Source: Advenella alkanexedens (lineage in GTDB: Bacteria > Pseudomonadota > Gammaproteobacteria > Burkholderiales > Burkholderiaceae_B). From it: a DNA stretch of 64,000 nt. The notes beneath the pieces are model-generated. The model saw nothing but the letters and a program-made list of their open reading frames with translations, was not told the origin of the DNA and did no database searches. The stretch's first letter is position 1; every line of letters starts with the position of its first letter. Positions 18,469 to 26,647 of this stretch are shown one piece after another. Both the position numbers and the translations under genes were made by a program. The stretch spans positions 124,001 to 188,000 of the forward strand of contig NZ_JAHSPR010000002.1 of assembly GCF_019132845.1 (NCBI RefSeq). The letters are read 5' to 3'.

Positions 18469-19118
18469 GTTTTTCTTACCAAAATGGTGAAATCATAAAG
18501 TCCATAATCATGCAGTAATGCAACATTTCTGGCGTATTTGCGCTTGCAGATATCGAAGTAGAGGCAGGGATCCGCATAGTATAAATCATTCTTCAGTTTG
18601 TCTGGATCCGAGTAGGAAGTTAGCATATTGAATGCGAATCCATGACGACTGTATTGATCCAGGACATCAAGTGTATCAAGGATATATGCATGCCACTCGG
18701 TTGGTTCGAAGTCAAACCGCATGCCGAAAATTCCGCTGGCGACCGAGTAATCGGCAATTTCAATATCCGATAAATGGTGGAATTCAACCCGGTCATCGGC
18801 TGCGCTCATTTGTGCTCGGGCAGATGTGACCAACGCATTGTCTGAAATATCATAGCCACGATATTTAACAATATTGTTGTTGTCGGATAACATGTGCCAC
18901 AGGAAGCCATAACCACAGCCTACATCGTTGATCGTAATGCCTGTATCGGGCGCAGACGGTAAAATACGAAGCAGTTGTTCATAGCGGATAGATTGTGATT
19001 CTTCACCGTTCCAGCCAACACCCTGCGGGGAGATGGCGTGACGTTCAAGCTGGTCATTATTGAAGGTTTGGGCACGTTGAATAACAGACCGGTTCTGTTT
19101 CAGGTACTCGTTAATCAT
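18465..19118 (-). CDS. Class I SAM-dependent methyltransferase
   Basis: A 217-residue protein with a Rossmann-type methyltransferase core. Motif I is NDVGCGYGFLWHM at about 74-86, and GYDISDNAL follows as the acidic ribose-binding strand. The C-terminus ends in a beta-hairpin-like DYGLYDFTILVRKT, usual for this fold. It overlaps the GT2 gene upstream by eight bases and the deacetylase-like gene downstream by four, so it is embedded in a tightly coupled operon. Likely acceptor: the amino sugar or lipid-linked sugar made by the cluster (O- or N-methylation). This is inference. Confidence 0.75.
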   Translation of the reverse strand: MINEYLKQNRSVIQRAQTFNNDQLERHAISPQGVGWNGEESQSIRYEQLLRILPSAPDTGITINDVGCGYGFLWHMLSDNNNIVKYRGYDISDNALVTSARAQMSAADDRVEFHHLSDIEIADYSVASGIFGMRFDFEPTEWHAYILDTLDVLDQYSRHGFAFNMLTSYSDPDKLKNDLYYADPCLYFDICKRKYARNVALLHDYGLYDFTILVRKT

Positions 19119-20070
19119 AGTTCTTCCCTTGGTTGCTCAAGTGCTTACCTGGATATATTTCTTTGACGATCATGAGTGGGCGTTGTTTGGTTTCCGAGAA
19201 AACCTTGGCCAGGTAGATTCCGATTATTCCTATGAAAGAAATAATCAAGCCGCCAATCAGCCAGATAGACACCATGACCGAAGTCCAGCCTTCAAGTGAT
19301 GAATTAAAGAAAATACGGTTAAGGATAAGGTAAAACGCGAAGGCACTGGAAACCATGGCCATGATGGCGCCAAAATAAAAAATGCCAAGCAATGGGCGAT
19401 TGCTATAGGAAGTAATGGAGTCTATTAGCAGGGCGATTTTTTTACTTAGCGTGTATGTGGTCGGACTGTTGTCGTGCTTGGTGACGGGAAAGGCTTGCTG
19501 CTTGAAGCCCGTCAATACCCAAAGCGCAGCAATGTCTATTTCACGCTCCTTAAATTGAAGCAGTGCATCGACATATTTACGTGTCATCAGACGTGCGGTA
19601 ACCAGGTCAAAAGGCATTGGCAGACCCGTGAGAAGTCGGGTGGCTTGGTAATAAAGTCGCCCGCTTATTTTGGACATTAGATTGCCTCGACGTGAGGCTT
19701 GTACACCGTAAATGACATCACAGTTATCTTCGAACAGTTTTGGCCAGAACTGTAGGATCCATTCCGGTTCTTCTTCGAGATCGGAGTCGATCAGGAAAAT
19801 GTAATTGCCTGTTGCGTGACGTAATCCCGCCATCATTGCCTGGTGATGGCCGAAGTTTCTCGACAAGTCGACGAGAATAACATTTCCGAATCTGTCACAG
19901 CATTCCCTGGCGATTTCTGCAGAACGGTCCGGGGAACCATCATTGACCAGAATGATTTCAAAGGATTTGCCCAAGAGGCTCATGGCTGCATTCACACGCT
20001 CACAAAATTCAACTACGTAGTCCTGTGATTTATACATGGTTGCAACAATGGATATTTCAGGTACTGTCAT
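19111..20070 (-). CDS. GT2 undecaprenyl-phosphate sugar transferase, ArnC/GtrB/DPM1-like
   Basis: A 319-residue inner-membrane enzyme. The GT-A domain has ISIVATMYKSQDYV, LVNDGSPDRS and the metal-binding region FLIDSDLEEEPEW. Two C-terminal hydrophobic helices (about 235-260 and 270-300) are typical of ArnC and GtrB, which load a nucleotide sugar onto undecaprenyl phosphate. An ATG at 20091 also exists, but the ATG at 20070 lies one base after the ATP-grasp stop with GAGGA upstream and is preferred. The donor is probably the dTDP-amino sugar made by the aminotransferase in the same operon, possibly after acylation. Confidence 0.85.
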   Translation of the reverse strand: MTVPEISIVATMYKSQDYVVEFCERVNAAMSLLGKSFEIILVNDGSPDRSAEIARECCDRFGNVILVDLSRNFGHHQAMMAGLRHATGNYIFLIDSDLEEEPEWILQFWPKLFEDNCDVIYGVQASRRGNLMSKISGRLYYQATRLLTGLPMPFDLVTARLMTRKYVDALLQFKEREIDIAALWVLTGFKQQAFPVTKHDNSPTTYTLSKKIALLIDSITSYSNRPLLGIFYFGAIMAMVSSAFAFYLILNRIFFNSSLEGWTSVMVSIWLIGGLIISFIGIIGIYLAKVFSETKQRPLMIVKEIYPGKHLSNQGKNYD

Positions 20071-20071
20071 A

Positions 20072-21364
20072 TCAGTGGATATCCTCATCATTAACCAAGA
20101 CCTGGATAAGCTGATCCATGTCTTGCATCATTGAGATCATTTGATCCTGGCTGTCGAATGTCAGAATCAGACAGCCGAGCATGTCACTGCCCTGTGAAAA
20201 CCTTTGTACCTTTTCACCGGGTTTGACAAACATTTGTTCATTGACGATATGTGGCTGGATTTTTGGATCGTATTCAACACGTTCAAATATGCCTGGTTTT
20301 TTACTATGGACAGAATAGGTTGCGCTATAACGAAGCCATTGCCTTTCAAGTTGTACATCGTTACCCAGAGCAGACTCGACGGTTGCTGCGATCATATCGA
20401 CCCCGTAAGCATTGGCAATGGCTTCCGGCATCCGGTTGCCACCGTTACGGGGACCGATTTCAATAACAAATACTTCACCATTGGGCAGGTAAAACAAATC
20501 GAAATTAAATGGCCCCTGGCGCATGCCTAATGTACTGAAAATGTCCTGGAGGACGCCAACCGCTTTTTGCTCCTGTGCTTCACTTGCTGAACTGGGGAAG
20601 GTTTCACCAACGGGGGGTGATATACCAGGTGTAAAGTGTTCATCGGCAAATGCATGAAAGATAATTTTTCCATTATGCAAAAAACCTTCACCACAGATTT
20701 GATAGCCTATATAGGGAATCATCTCTTCAATAATGATGTCGCCACTTCTTGAGTTTTCAGCGGCAAGTGCCAGGGCATTTTGCAATTGTTCCTTTTCATG
20801 GACACGGTTAATACCCCTGCTACCACTGGCATCAACCGGCTTGATAATAAGGGGAAGATCCAGTTCTTCAAGAATCTTTGCAGGTAAGTCGGCTTCATTT
20901 TTCAAGCGCTCCTGATTTAAAATCAAGAACTTGGGAGTGAAGTGCTTTTTCTCTTTCTGAAATTGGCGGAATTTGCCTTTATCGGTCAAGGTGATGACGG
21001 CATTGTATGGGTTGCCATTCAGGCCCAGACGTTCGCTGACCCAGGCCGCGGTGGGAGCACCTACATCGGTACCATAGGCAATAACGGCATCAACTTCCTG
21101 CTCTTCGGCCTTATCGCAAATGTCTTGCAAAGCAGTTGTACTTATATCGTAAGAACAATCTGCCAGTTTGTGGCCTGGATTGTGAGGTCGATTATCACAT
21201 GTAATGATTTTAAACCCGGCTTGTCGTGCGTATTTGATCGGTGCCAGTTGTTGGGAGCTGGCACCAAGAAATAATATGGTTTTCGGTGATGAGTCGGATT
21301 TGTGTGTCTCGCTTGATACAGATACCACTGGGTCAGCCGTGCTTTTTGACCTGTGCCTCTCCAT
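20072..21364 (-). CDS. ATP-grasp ligase
   Basis: A 430-residue cytosolic enzyme. The first 120 residues form a PurK/PurT/CarB-like pre-ATP-grasp fold (ILFLGASSQQLAPIKYARQ). The ATP-grasp domain then has LPLIIKPVDASGSRGI, the IIEEMI strand, and the metal-binding pair in FNFDLFYLPNGEVFVIEIGPRNGGNR (residues quoted as FNFDLFYLPNGE and VFVIEIGPRNGGNR). The family forms an acyl-phosphate from a carboxylate and joins it to an amine. In this operon the obvious amine is the 4-amino sugar, so an N-acylation (formyl, aminoacyl or similar) is proposed. The true substrates are unknown. The gene starts 172 bases after wecE but is tightly linked to the GT2. Confidence 0.82.
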   Translation of the reverse strand: MERHRSKSTADPVVSVSSETHKSDSSPKTILFLGASSQQLAPIKYARQAGFKIITCDNRPHNPGHKLADCSYDISTTALQDICDKAEEQEVDAVIAYGTDVGAPTAAWVSERLGLNGNPYNAVITLTDKGKFRQFQKEKKHFTPKFLILNQERLKNEADLPAKILEELDLPLIIKPVDASGSRGINRVHEKEQLQNALALAAENSRSGDIIIEEMIPYIGYQICGEGFLHNGKIIFHAFADEHFTPGISPPVGETFPSSASEAQEQKAVGVLQDIFSTLGMRQGPFNFDLFYLPNGEVFVIEIGPRNGGNRMPEAIANAYGVDMIAATVESALGNDVQLERQWLRYSATYSVHSKKPGIFERVEYDPKIQPHIVNEQMFVKPGEKVQRFSQGSDMLGCLILTFDSQDQMISMMQDMDQLIQVLVNDEDIH

Positions 21365-21536
21365 GAAATGCTCCCCTCTAAAGTTGCATGGGTATTTGAT
21401 ATTGAATTATGTTGTTTTTTTCTAGTAACTTTTTTTACTTATTGTAGCGTATTTTGGCGTGTGTCTTTGCGTTAGGCTTCTCTGGGCAATACCGAGCTTG
21501 GGGGATCCGGGCATTTTGAGGTTCATGACGATAATA
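21365..21536 (-). promoter_or_regulatory. Gap inside the minus-strand cluster with a possible internal promoter
   Basis: These 172 bases separate wecE from the ATP-grasp gene, while all later genes in the block overlap or touch. The half nearer the ATP-grasp gene is AT-rich. Read on the minus strand it holds TACAAT as a -10-like hexamer, but no good -35. A 34-codon ORF near the wecE end has no recognisable features. A second transcription start for the ATP-grasp-to-SMR part is possible but unproven. Confidence 0.3.
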
Positions 21537-22676
21537 TCAACTTACTGCATCACATAAAACTTCAACAATCTTGTCTTGCTGCATGGTAGAAAGACCTACC
21601 CAAAGCGGTAATCGAATCAATTGTTCGGATTGACGAACAGTTACCTCGAGATCGCCATGTGTCTTACAGTACTTTAGGCCAGCGGGTGATGAGTGCAAGG
21701 GGATGTAGTGGAATACAGACAAAATTCCCTGTTGCTTTAATTTGGCTAAAACTTTCTGCCTGTCAATATCCGGTGCGATGAGCACGTAGTACATATGTGC
21801 GTTGTGCTGACAGGACTCAGGCACGACTGGACGACGTAGCACCCCTTTGGCCTCAAGCGTTTCAAGTTGACCGTGATAATGCTGCCAGCTTGCCAGCCGT
21901 TGGGTTGTGATACGTTCGGCTTCTTCAAACTGGGCCCATAGGAAAGCGGCGATCAACTCTCCTGGTAAAAATGAAGAACCTATATCTTGCCAGGTATATT
22001 TATCGATTTCTCCACGAAAGAAACGGCTGCGGTCCGTCCCTTTCTCACGGATGATTTCTGCACGCAGCTTCAAGTCAGGATCATTGACCAATAATGCACC
22101 GCCCTCTCCGGAAATGACATTTTTTGTCTCATGAAAGCTGTATGTCCCCAGATCACCAATACTGCCTAGCGCCCGTCCTTTGTAGTACGACATTAAGCCT
22201 TGGGCAGCATCTTCAACTACCCGAAGGTGGTGGCGTTTGGCAACTTCCATAATGGTGTCCATTTCGCAGGAAACACCGGCATAATGTACTGCGACGATGG
22301 CTCGTGTACGCGGGGTGATCGCTGCCTCAATGAGGGTTTCATCAATGTTCAAGGTGTCGTTTCGAATATCAACGAAGACAGGAACACCACCGCGAAGCAC
22401 GAAAGCATTGGCTGTTGACACAAAAGTATATGAAGGCATGATGATTTCATCACCAGGTTTAATATCCAGCAATAGCGCGGACATTTCTAAAGCAGCGGTG
22501 CAGGAGTGTGTGAGCAATGCCTTGGCTGTGCCGCTTTTTTGCTCTAACCAGGCGTGACAACGTTTTGTGAAGGGGCCATCACCGGCAAGGCTGCCATTAA
22601 GGTGTGCCTCTGCGATGTAATGAAGTTCTTTACCCGTCATATGGGGCCAATTGAACGGAACTTTCTGATTCATCAT
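21537..22676 (-). CDS. wecE: dTDP-4-amino-4,6-dideoxygalactose transaminase
   Basis: A 379-residue PLP enzyme of the DegT/DnrJ/EryC1/StrS family. It closely follows E. coli WecE (RffA): LLTHSCTAALEMSALLLDI, PGDEIIMPSYTFVSTANAF, the long block IDETLIEAAITPRTRAIV with HYAGVSCEMDTIM, VVEDAAQGLMSYYKGRALG, and the PLP-lysine segment SFHETKNVISGEGGAL. WecE transaminates dTDP-4-keto-6-deoxyglucose to dTDP-Fuc4N. The 4-keto precursor is made by RfbA and RfbB, encoded divergently 2-3 kb away. Two ATGs (22676 and 22673) follow AAGGAAGA; the second has better spacing. It would be the first committed step of the minus-strand pathway. Confidence 0.88.
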   Translation of the reverse strand: MMNQKVPFNWPHMTGKELHYIAEAHLNGSLAGDGPFTKRCHAWLEQKSGTAKALLTHSCTAALEMSALLLDIKPGDEIIMPSYTFVSTANAFVLRGGVPVFVDIRNDTLNIDETLIEAAITPRTRAIVAVHYAGVSCEMDTIMEVAKRHHLRVVEDAAQGLMSYYKGRALGSIGDLGTYSFHETKNVISGEGGALLVNDPDLKLRAEIIREKGTDRSRFFRGEIDKYTWQDIGSSFLPGELIAAFLWAQFEEAERITTQRLASWQHYHGQLETLEAKGVLRRPVVPESCQHNAHMYYVLIAPDIDRQKVLAKLKQQGILSVFHYIPLHSSPAGLKYCKTHGDLEVTVRQSEQLIRLPLWVGLSTMQQDKIVEVLCDAVS

Positions 22677-22737
22677 TCTTCCTTTTGTGATCTGCGTTAA
22701 TTATTGCTCATGACATTGCACTGAGCCGGCTTTACCC

Positions 22738-24360
22738 TTATTGAGACTTTTGGGTATTACAACGGCGCCAACTAAGATGAATGTGGCCATATTGCTGGCT
22801 GACAAGCTCTTCCAAATCCCCATCAAAATGTTCTTTGCAGTAAATGGCGAGCAGATCAAACAGGGGTTTGTCAGCAATAATAGGAACACCCTCTTTGGAA
22901 ATCAGTCGCGCAATCATGCCTGTACCGTTTTTTTCTTCAAGAAATGCCCGTGAAAATGGCGCAAGAGTATCTGTTCCCAGACTGTAATGCTGGTATTTCA
23001 TGGCAGACTCTGATTGTTTTAGAACCGGATAAACATTTTCATAAGGAAATGCTAGCCCCCATGTTATAACGGTATGATCCGGGAAACCAGATAGATTCTC
23101 GCGGATTGATTCTGAGTACAGTTGTGCAGCCTTGGAATCAGAGAAAACTTGTATGGTGTTGAAGATTGCTGCTACTACGATCACTACTTGTGCAAAGTAC
23201 CAAGATAATCGCTTGTTTATGTGGTTGGTATTGTGCTCAAGGAAGGGGGCAATTAACATTAAAGCCAACACAGGAATATAAACTCGCAGAATACCGGGTC
23301 GACCAAGCATGCCTAATGCAAATAGGGCCATAAGACAAAGTACCCAAGTTATGAATAGCTTTCGACTTGGTAATATGAAAAACAATAATATGGCTGTCAA
23401 AACGCCAGGTAGCAAAACAGGGTGCGCAAGCGCCTGAATACCTTCCCAACCATTGTTGAGTGAGTTGGGTTGGGCTGCGAGAGGACCCAGTTCGGCTAGC
23501 ATTGCATTTAATGCGGTCGGATTTGCAATAGTCGGATCAGCAAAGAACCATGCTTGAATTAAAGAAATATCGTTCGTACTGTAACTATGTCGTGACAGAA
23601 TTTCCGGATGCTGATTGAGTTGAACGGCCGCGCCAAAATCCGTAAACGGTACACGGGCAGGGTCTAATGCGTTGAATGCCTGCCATTCACTGCCTTGGTA
23701 TGCTTGATAGTCTATAAAGGTGGCAATGCTGATGGCCAGTAAAAGACCGATTGCAGCAGCTTGTGCTGTCCTGTCTTTAAGTAATTTTGACCAGGGCAGG
23801 AATGGTAATGCAATGAGTATGATCAGTAAGAACTCATGATTACGCACAAGGTAACTGCAGAATGCAAGAACACAGCCCGCTGACAAGGCATATTTGTTTT
23901 CCTGTTGTTCATAAAGAGACCAACATGCAATTGCTGCTACAGCAAGCAGGCCGGCATTAATGGTAAATTGAGGGAAAAGGACAGGGCGTACAAGTAAAAA
24001 TAATATTACGAATAGAGATACCAGCCAGCCAATTCCAAATTGGCGTAATACGAATAATATGGCCGTTCCTATTCCGACCAGCGTACCGAGGGTGATGATG
24101 GAATACCCTAATATCCCATTTATTTGAGGGATGGCACGAACAAGATAGCCCCAGACAACATTGGAAAAAACCAAAGTTGGTGAACTTACTGCGGCAAACC
24201 CATAGCCGTGAGCCACCATTGACATGCCGATATCATCGTTTGTATTCCAATATGGCTCAAAGAAAAAACAAAGAATAGATACAAATATTAAGGAAATTAA
24301 AAAAGCCCATAAAATCCGCGAGCTTTTTTGAGACAGGGAAAATCTACTTGCATTGACCAC
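22738..24360 (-). CDS. Polytopic membrane protein, candidate GT-C transferase
   Basis: A 540-residue protein with about eleven hydrophobic helices over the first 400 residues and a soluble tail. After helix 1 it has PYWNTNDDIGMSMVAHGYG, a paired-aspartate motif in the first outer loop. GT-C enzymes hold their catalytic acid there. It has no closer family signature that I can name. GTG start, with AAGGA about 14 bases upstream and a good minus-strand promoter 27-55 bases upstream. It is the first gene of the block. In an Arn-like scheme it would be the ArnT counterpart that moves the lipid-linked sugar to its periplasmic acceptor. A role as flippase or polymerase is also possible. Confidence 0.55.
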   Translation of the reverse strand: MVNASRFSLSQKSSRILWAFLISLIFVSILCFFFEPYWNTNDDIGMSMVAHGYGFAAVSSPTLVFSNVVWGYLVRAIPQINGILGYSIITLGTLVGIGTAILFVLRQFGIGWLVSLFVILFLLVRPVLFPQFTINAGLLAVAAIACWSLYEQQENKYALSAGCVLAFCSYLVRNHEFLLIILIALPFLPWSKLLKDRTAQAAAIGLLLAISIATFIDYQAYQGSEWQAFNALDPARVPFTDFGAAVQLNQHPEILSRHSYSTNDISLIQAWFFADPTIANPTALNAMLAELGPLAAQPNSLNNGWEGIQALAHPVLLPGVLTAILLFFILPSRKLFITWVLCLMALFALGMLGRPGILRVYIPVLALMLIAPFLEHNTNHINKRLSWYFAQVVIVVAAIFNTIQVFSDSKAAQLYSESIRENLSGFPDHTVITWGLAFPYENVYPVLKQSESAMKYQHYSLGTDTLAPFSRAFLEEKNGTGMIARLISKEGVPIIADKPLFDLLAIYCKEHFDGDLEELVSQQYGHIHLSWRRCNTQKSQ

Positions 24361-24386
24361 GAGAAGACGACCATTCCTTTTAAAAA

Positions 24387-24415
24387 ATTAGTGAAATAAA
24401 AGATTTCTTTGTCAG
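24387..24415 (-). promoter_or_regulatory. Promoter candidate for the minus-strand amino-sugar cluster
   Basis: Read on the minus strand: CTGACA, a 17-base spacer, ACTAAT. This matches the sigma-70 consensus at five of six and four of six positions. It would give a short leader before the GTG at 24360. Confidence 0.5.
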
Positions 24416-24575
24416 GTTGAGCATAGCAATTACATGAAACAGTATGGCGGTCATCAGTTTGCAACTGAAGAGACCAAAACGTTTTTTGGGTTTGTGTTTT
24501 TTTATTCAGAATAATTCAACACCCATCTTACTTGCATTTGGTATAAGATACAAGAAGACACATGTTGAAATTTTT

Positions 24576-24596
24576 TTTAAATGATTATCATTAAAA
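24576..24596. promoter_or_regulatory. 21-bp inverted repeat, Fur-box-like operator candidate
   Basis: Left arm TTTAAATGAT, centre T, right arm ATCATTAAAA; the arms match at nine of ten positions. The core ATGATTATCAT agrees with the classic Fur-box core at ten of eleven positions and the 19-bp alignment at about thirteen. It lies upstream of TATAAA (24610-24615), where a repressor could block the rfbB promoter. Confidence 0.4.
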
Positions 24597-24678
24597 CTGA
24601 TTTGAATTTTATAAAAAAGCAAAGTTGCTGATTCAGGGATAGCATCGCATCTTGATCCAAATCACTGTTCTGTAAGTT

Positions 24679-25773
24679 ATGAGTATTATGATAAATCGAA
24701 AAATCTTAGTTACTGGTGGTGCCGGATTCATTGGGTCGGCGGTTGTACGGCATATTATCAATAACACAAACGACACCGTCATTAATATTGATAAACTGAC
24801 TTATGCTGGTAATTTGGATTCGGTTGCTGCGGTACAAAACAATCCGCGCTACCATTTTGAGCAGGTTGATATTTGTGATGCCGAAAAGATTAATGCCATT
24901 TTTAAACAATATCAGCCAACGCATATTATGCATTTGGCCGCTGAAAGTCATGTTGACCGTTCAATTGACGGACCGGGTGTTTTCATCCAGACTAATATAG
25001 TGGGCACTTATACATTACTTGAGGCAACACGCTCATACCTGTCCAGTGTGACGGATGAAGTCAAGAGTAACTTCCGCTTTCATCATATTTCTACCGATGA
25101 GGTGTATGGCGACTTGCATGGTACGACAGACCTTTTTGTCGAAGATACACCCTATTCACCCAGTAGCCCTTATTCCGCCTCCAAGGCATCCAGTGATCAT
25201 CTGGTAAGGGCGTGGGGGCGGACTTTTGGTTTACCTGTTTTAATTACCAATTGCTCAAATAATTATGGTCCCTATCATTTTCCTGAAAAACTGATTCCCC
25301 TGATTATTCTAAATGCCCTGAGTGGCAAGTCATTGCCCGTTTACGGAAAAGGTGAGCAAATACGGGATTGGTTATATGTTGAGGATCATGCAGAGGCGCT
25401 TTATTCCGTCATGACCCAGGCGCAGACTGGTAAAACTTACAATATTGGCGGTCATAACGAAAGAAAAAACATTGAGGTCGTGAAAGCGGTTTGTTCCTTA
25501 CTGGAACAGTTGAGGCCAGTAGTCAATAATCCGCATACGCAACATATCGCTGCCTACACGGATTTAATTACTTATGTGCAGGACCGCCCCGGTCACGATG
25601 CACGTTATGCCATCGACGCAAGTAAAATTCAACGGGAATTGGGTTGGCAACCCAAAGAGACGTTTGAAACCGGTTTACGGAAAACGGTTCAATGGTATCT
25701 GGATAATGAGGACTGGTGGCAACGCGTCAAAGCGGGAACCTATCAGCAACAACGTTTAGGCTTGGGAAAATAA
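24679..25773 (+). CDS. rfbB: dTDP-glucose 4,6-dehydratase
   Basis: A 364-residue extended SDR that makes dTDP-4-keto-6-deoxy-D-glucose with bound NAD. It has TGGAGFIG at residues 12-19, the catalytic [11 protein letters not shown] segment and [10 protein letters not shown] with the Y-x3-K at about 165-169. An in-frame ATG at 24688 is an alternative start. rfbA follows one base after the stop. The product can feed WecE (Fuc4N) or RfbC. Only part of an rhamnose pathway is present, because no rfbD was found in the window. Confidence 0.96.
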   Translation: MSIMINRKILVTGGAGFIGSAVVRHIINNTNDTVINIDKLTYAGNLDSVAAVQNNPRYHFEQVDICDAEKINAIFKQYQPTHIMHLAAESHVDRSIDGPGVFIQTNIVGTYTLLEATRSYLSSVTDEVKSNFRFHHISTDEVYGDLHGTTDLFVEDTPYSPSSPYSASKASSDHLVRAWGRTFGLPVLITNCSNNYGPYHFPEKLIPLIILNALSGKSLPVYGKGEQIRDWLYVEDHAEALYSVMTQAQTGKTYNIGGHNERKNIEVVKAVCSLLEQLRPVVNNPHTQHIAAYTDLITYVQDRPGHDARYAIDASKIQRELGWQPKETFETGLRKTVQWYLDNEDWWQRVKAGTYQQQRLGLGK

Positions 25774-25774
25774 T

Positions 25775-26647
25775 ATGACAAAAGGAATTGTTTTAGCGGG
25801 TGGTTCAGGAACAAGGCTATATCCTATAACGAAAGGTGTATCAAAGCAGTTGTTACCTGTTTATGATAAGCCTATGGTGTATTACCCTTTGTCAGTGCTC
25901 ATGCTGGCTGGTATCAGAGACATTTTAATTATAAGTACGCCCGAGGATATGCATGGGTATAAGCGTTTGTTGGGTGACGGATCCGATTATGGGATTAATC
26001 TCAGTTATGCCATTCAACCCAGTCCCGATGGTTTGGCGCAGGCATTTATTATTGGTGAAGAATTTATCGGGAACGAGAGTGTCTGTCTGGTACTGGGGGA
26101 CAATATTTTCTTTGGTGAGGGTTTTGGTAATAAGCTGGAGCAAGCCGTAGGGCGTAAAGAAGGTGCTACGGTATTTGGCTATCATGTTCAGGATCCGGAA
26201 CGCTTTGGAGTGGTTGAATTTGATGAGAACTTTAAAGCCATCTCTATCGAAGAAAAACCGCTTCAACCCAAATCGAATTGGGCAGTGACGGGTTTGTACT
26301 TTTATGATAATCAGGTTGTTGACATCGCAAAAAATGTAAAGCCTTCTGCTCGTGGTGAGTTGGAAATTACTACCATTAATCAAATGTATCTGGAGCAGGG
26401 CACGTTAAACGTTGAATTGCTGGGGCGCGGTTTTGCATGGCTTGATACAGGAACGCATGGCAGTCTGATGGAGGCAGGACATTTTGTACAAACCATCGAG
26501 AACCGACAGGGTTTAAAAATAGCCTGTCTGGAAGAAATCGGTTACCGGAATGGATGGCTGTCCAGGGAAGAGTTAATGGAGAAAATCAAACCGTTGGCAA
26601 AAACAGGTTATGGGCAATATTTATTGAGTTTGCTGAATCAAGCTTAG
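25775..26647 (+). CDS. rfbA: Glucose-1-phosphate thymidylyltransferase
   Basis: A 290-residue cytosolic nucleotidyltransferase that makes dTDP-glucose. The N-terminus carries [20 protein letters not shown] and [11 protein letters not shown], the nucleotide and sugar-phosphate binding region. [19 protein letters not shown] is also standard. It starts one base after rfbB (TAATATG). Its stop codon directly abuts the stop codon of the convergent sugar transferase, with no base between. Confidence 0.97.
   Translation: MTKGIVLAGGSGTRLYPITKGVSKQLLPVYDKPMVYYPLSVLMLAGIRDILIISTPEDMHGYKRLLGDGSDYGINLSYAIQPSPDGLAQAFIIGEEFIGNESVCLVLGDNIFFGEGFGNKLEQAVGRKEGATVFGYHVQDPERFGVVEFDENFKAISIEEKPLQPKSNWAVTGLYFYDNQVVDIAKNVKPSARGELEITTINQMYLEQGTLNVELLGRGFAWLDTGTHGSLMEAGHFVQTIENRQGLKIACLEEIGYRNGWLSREELMEKIKPLAKTGYGQYLLSLLNQA

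Larger units (their letters stand above)
24361..24678. other. Divergent AT-rich control region between the wecE cluster and rfbBA
   Basis: A 318-base stretch without a gene. It carries a minus-strand promoter candidate (24387-24415), a 21-bp inverted repeat with a T8 run before it (24576-24596) and a plus-strand -10-like TATAAA at 24610-24615. Its base composition is clearly more AT-rich than the flanking genes. Confidence 0.7.

Noticed and set aside
21437-21525. 34-codon minus-strand ORF between wecE and the ATP-grasp gene
   Set aside because: No family features and no convincing ribosome site; length is within chance for this region.
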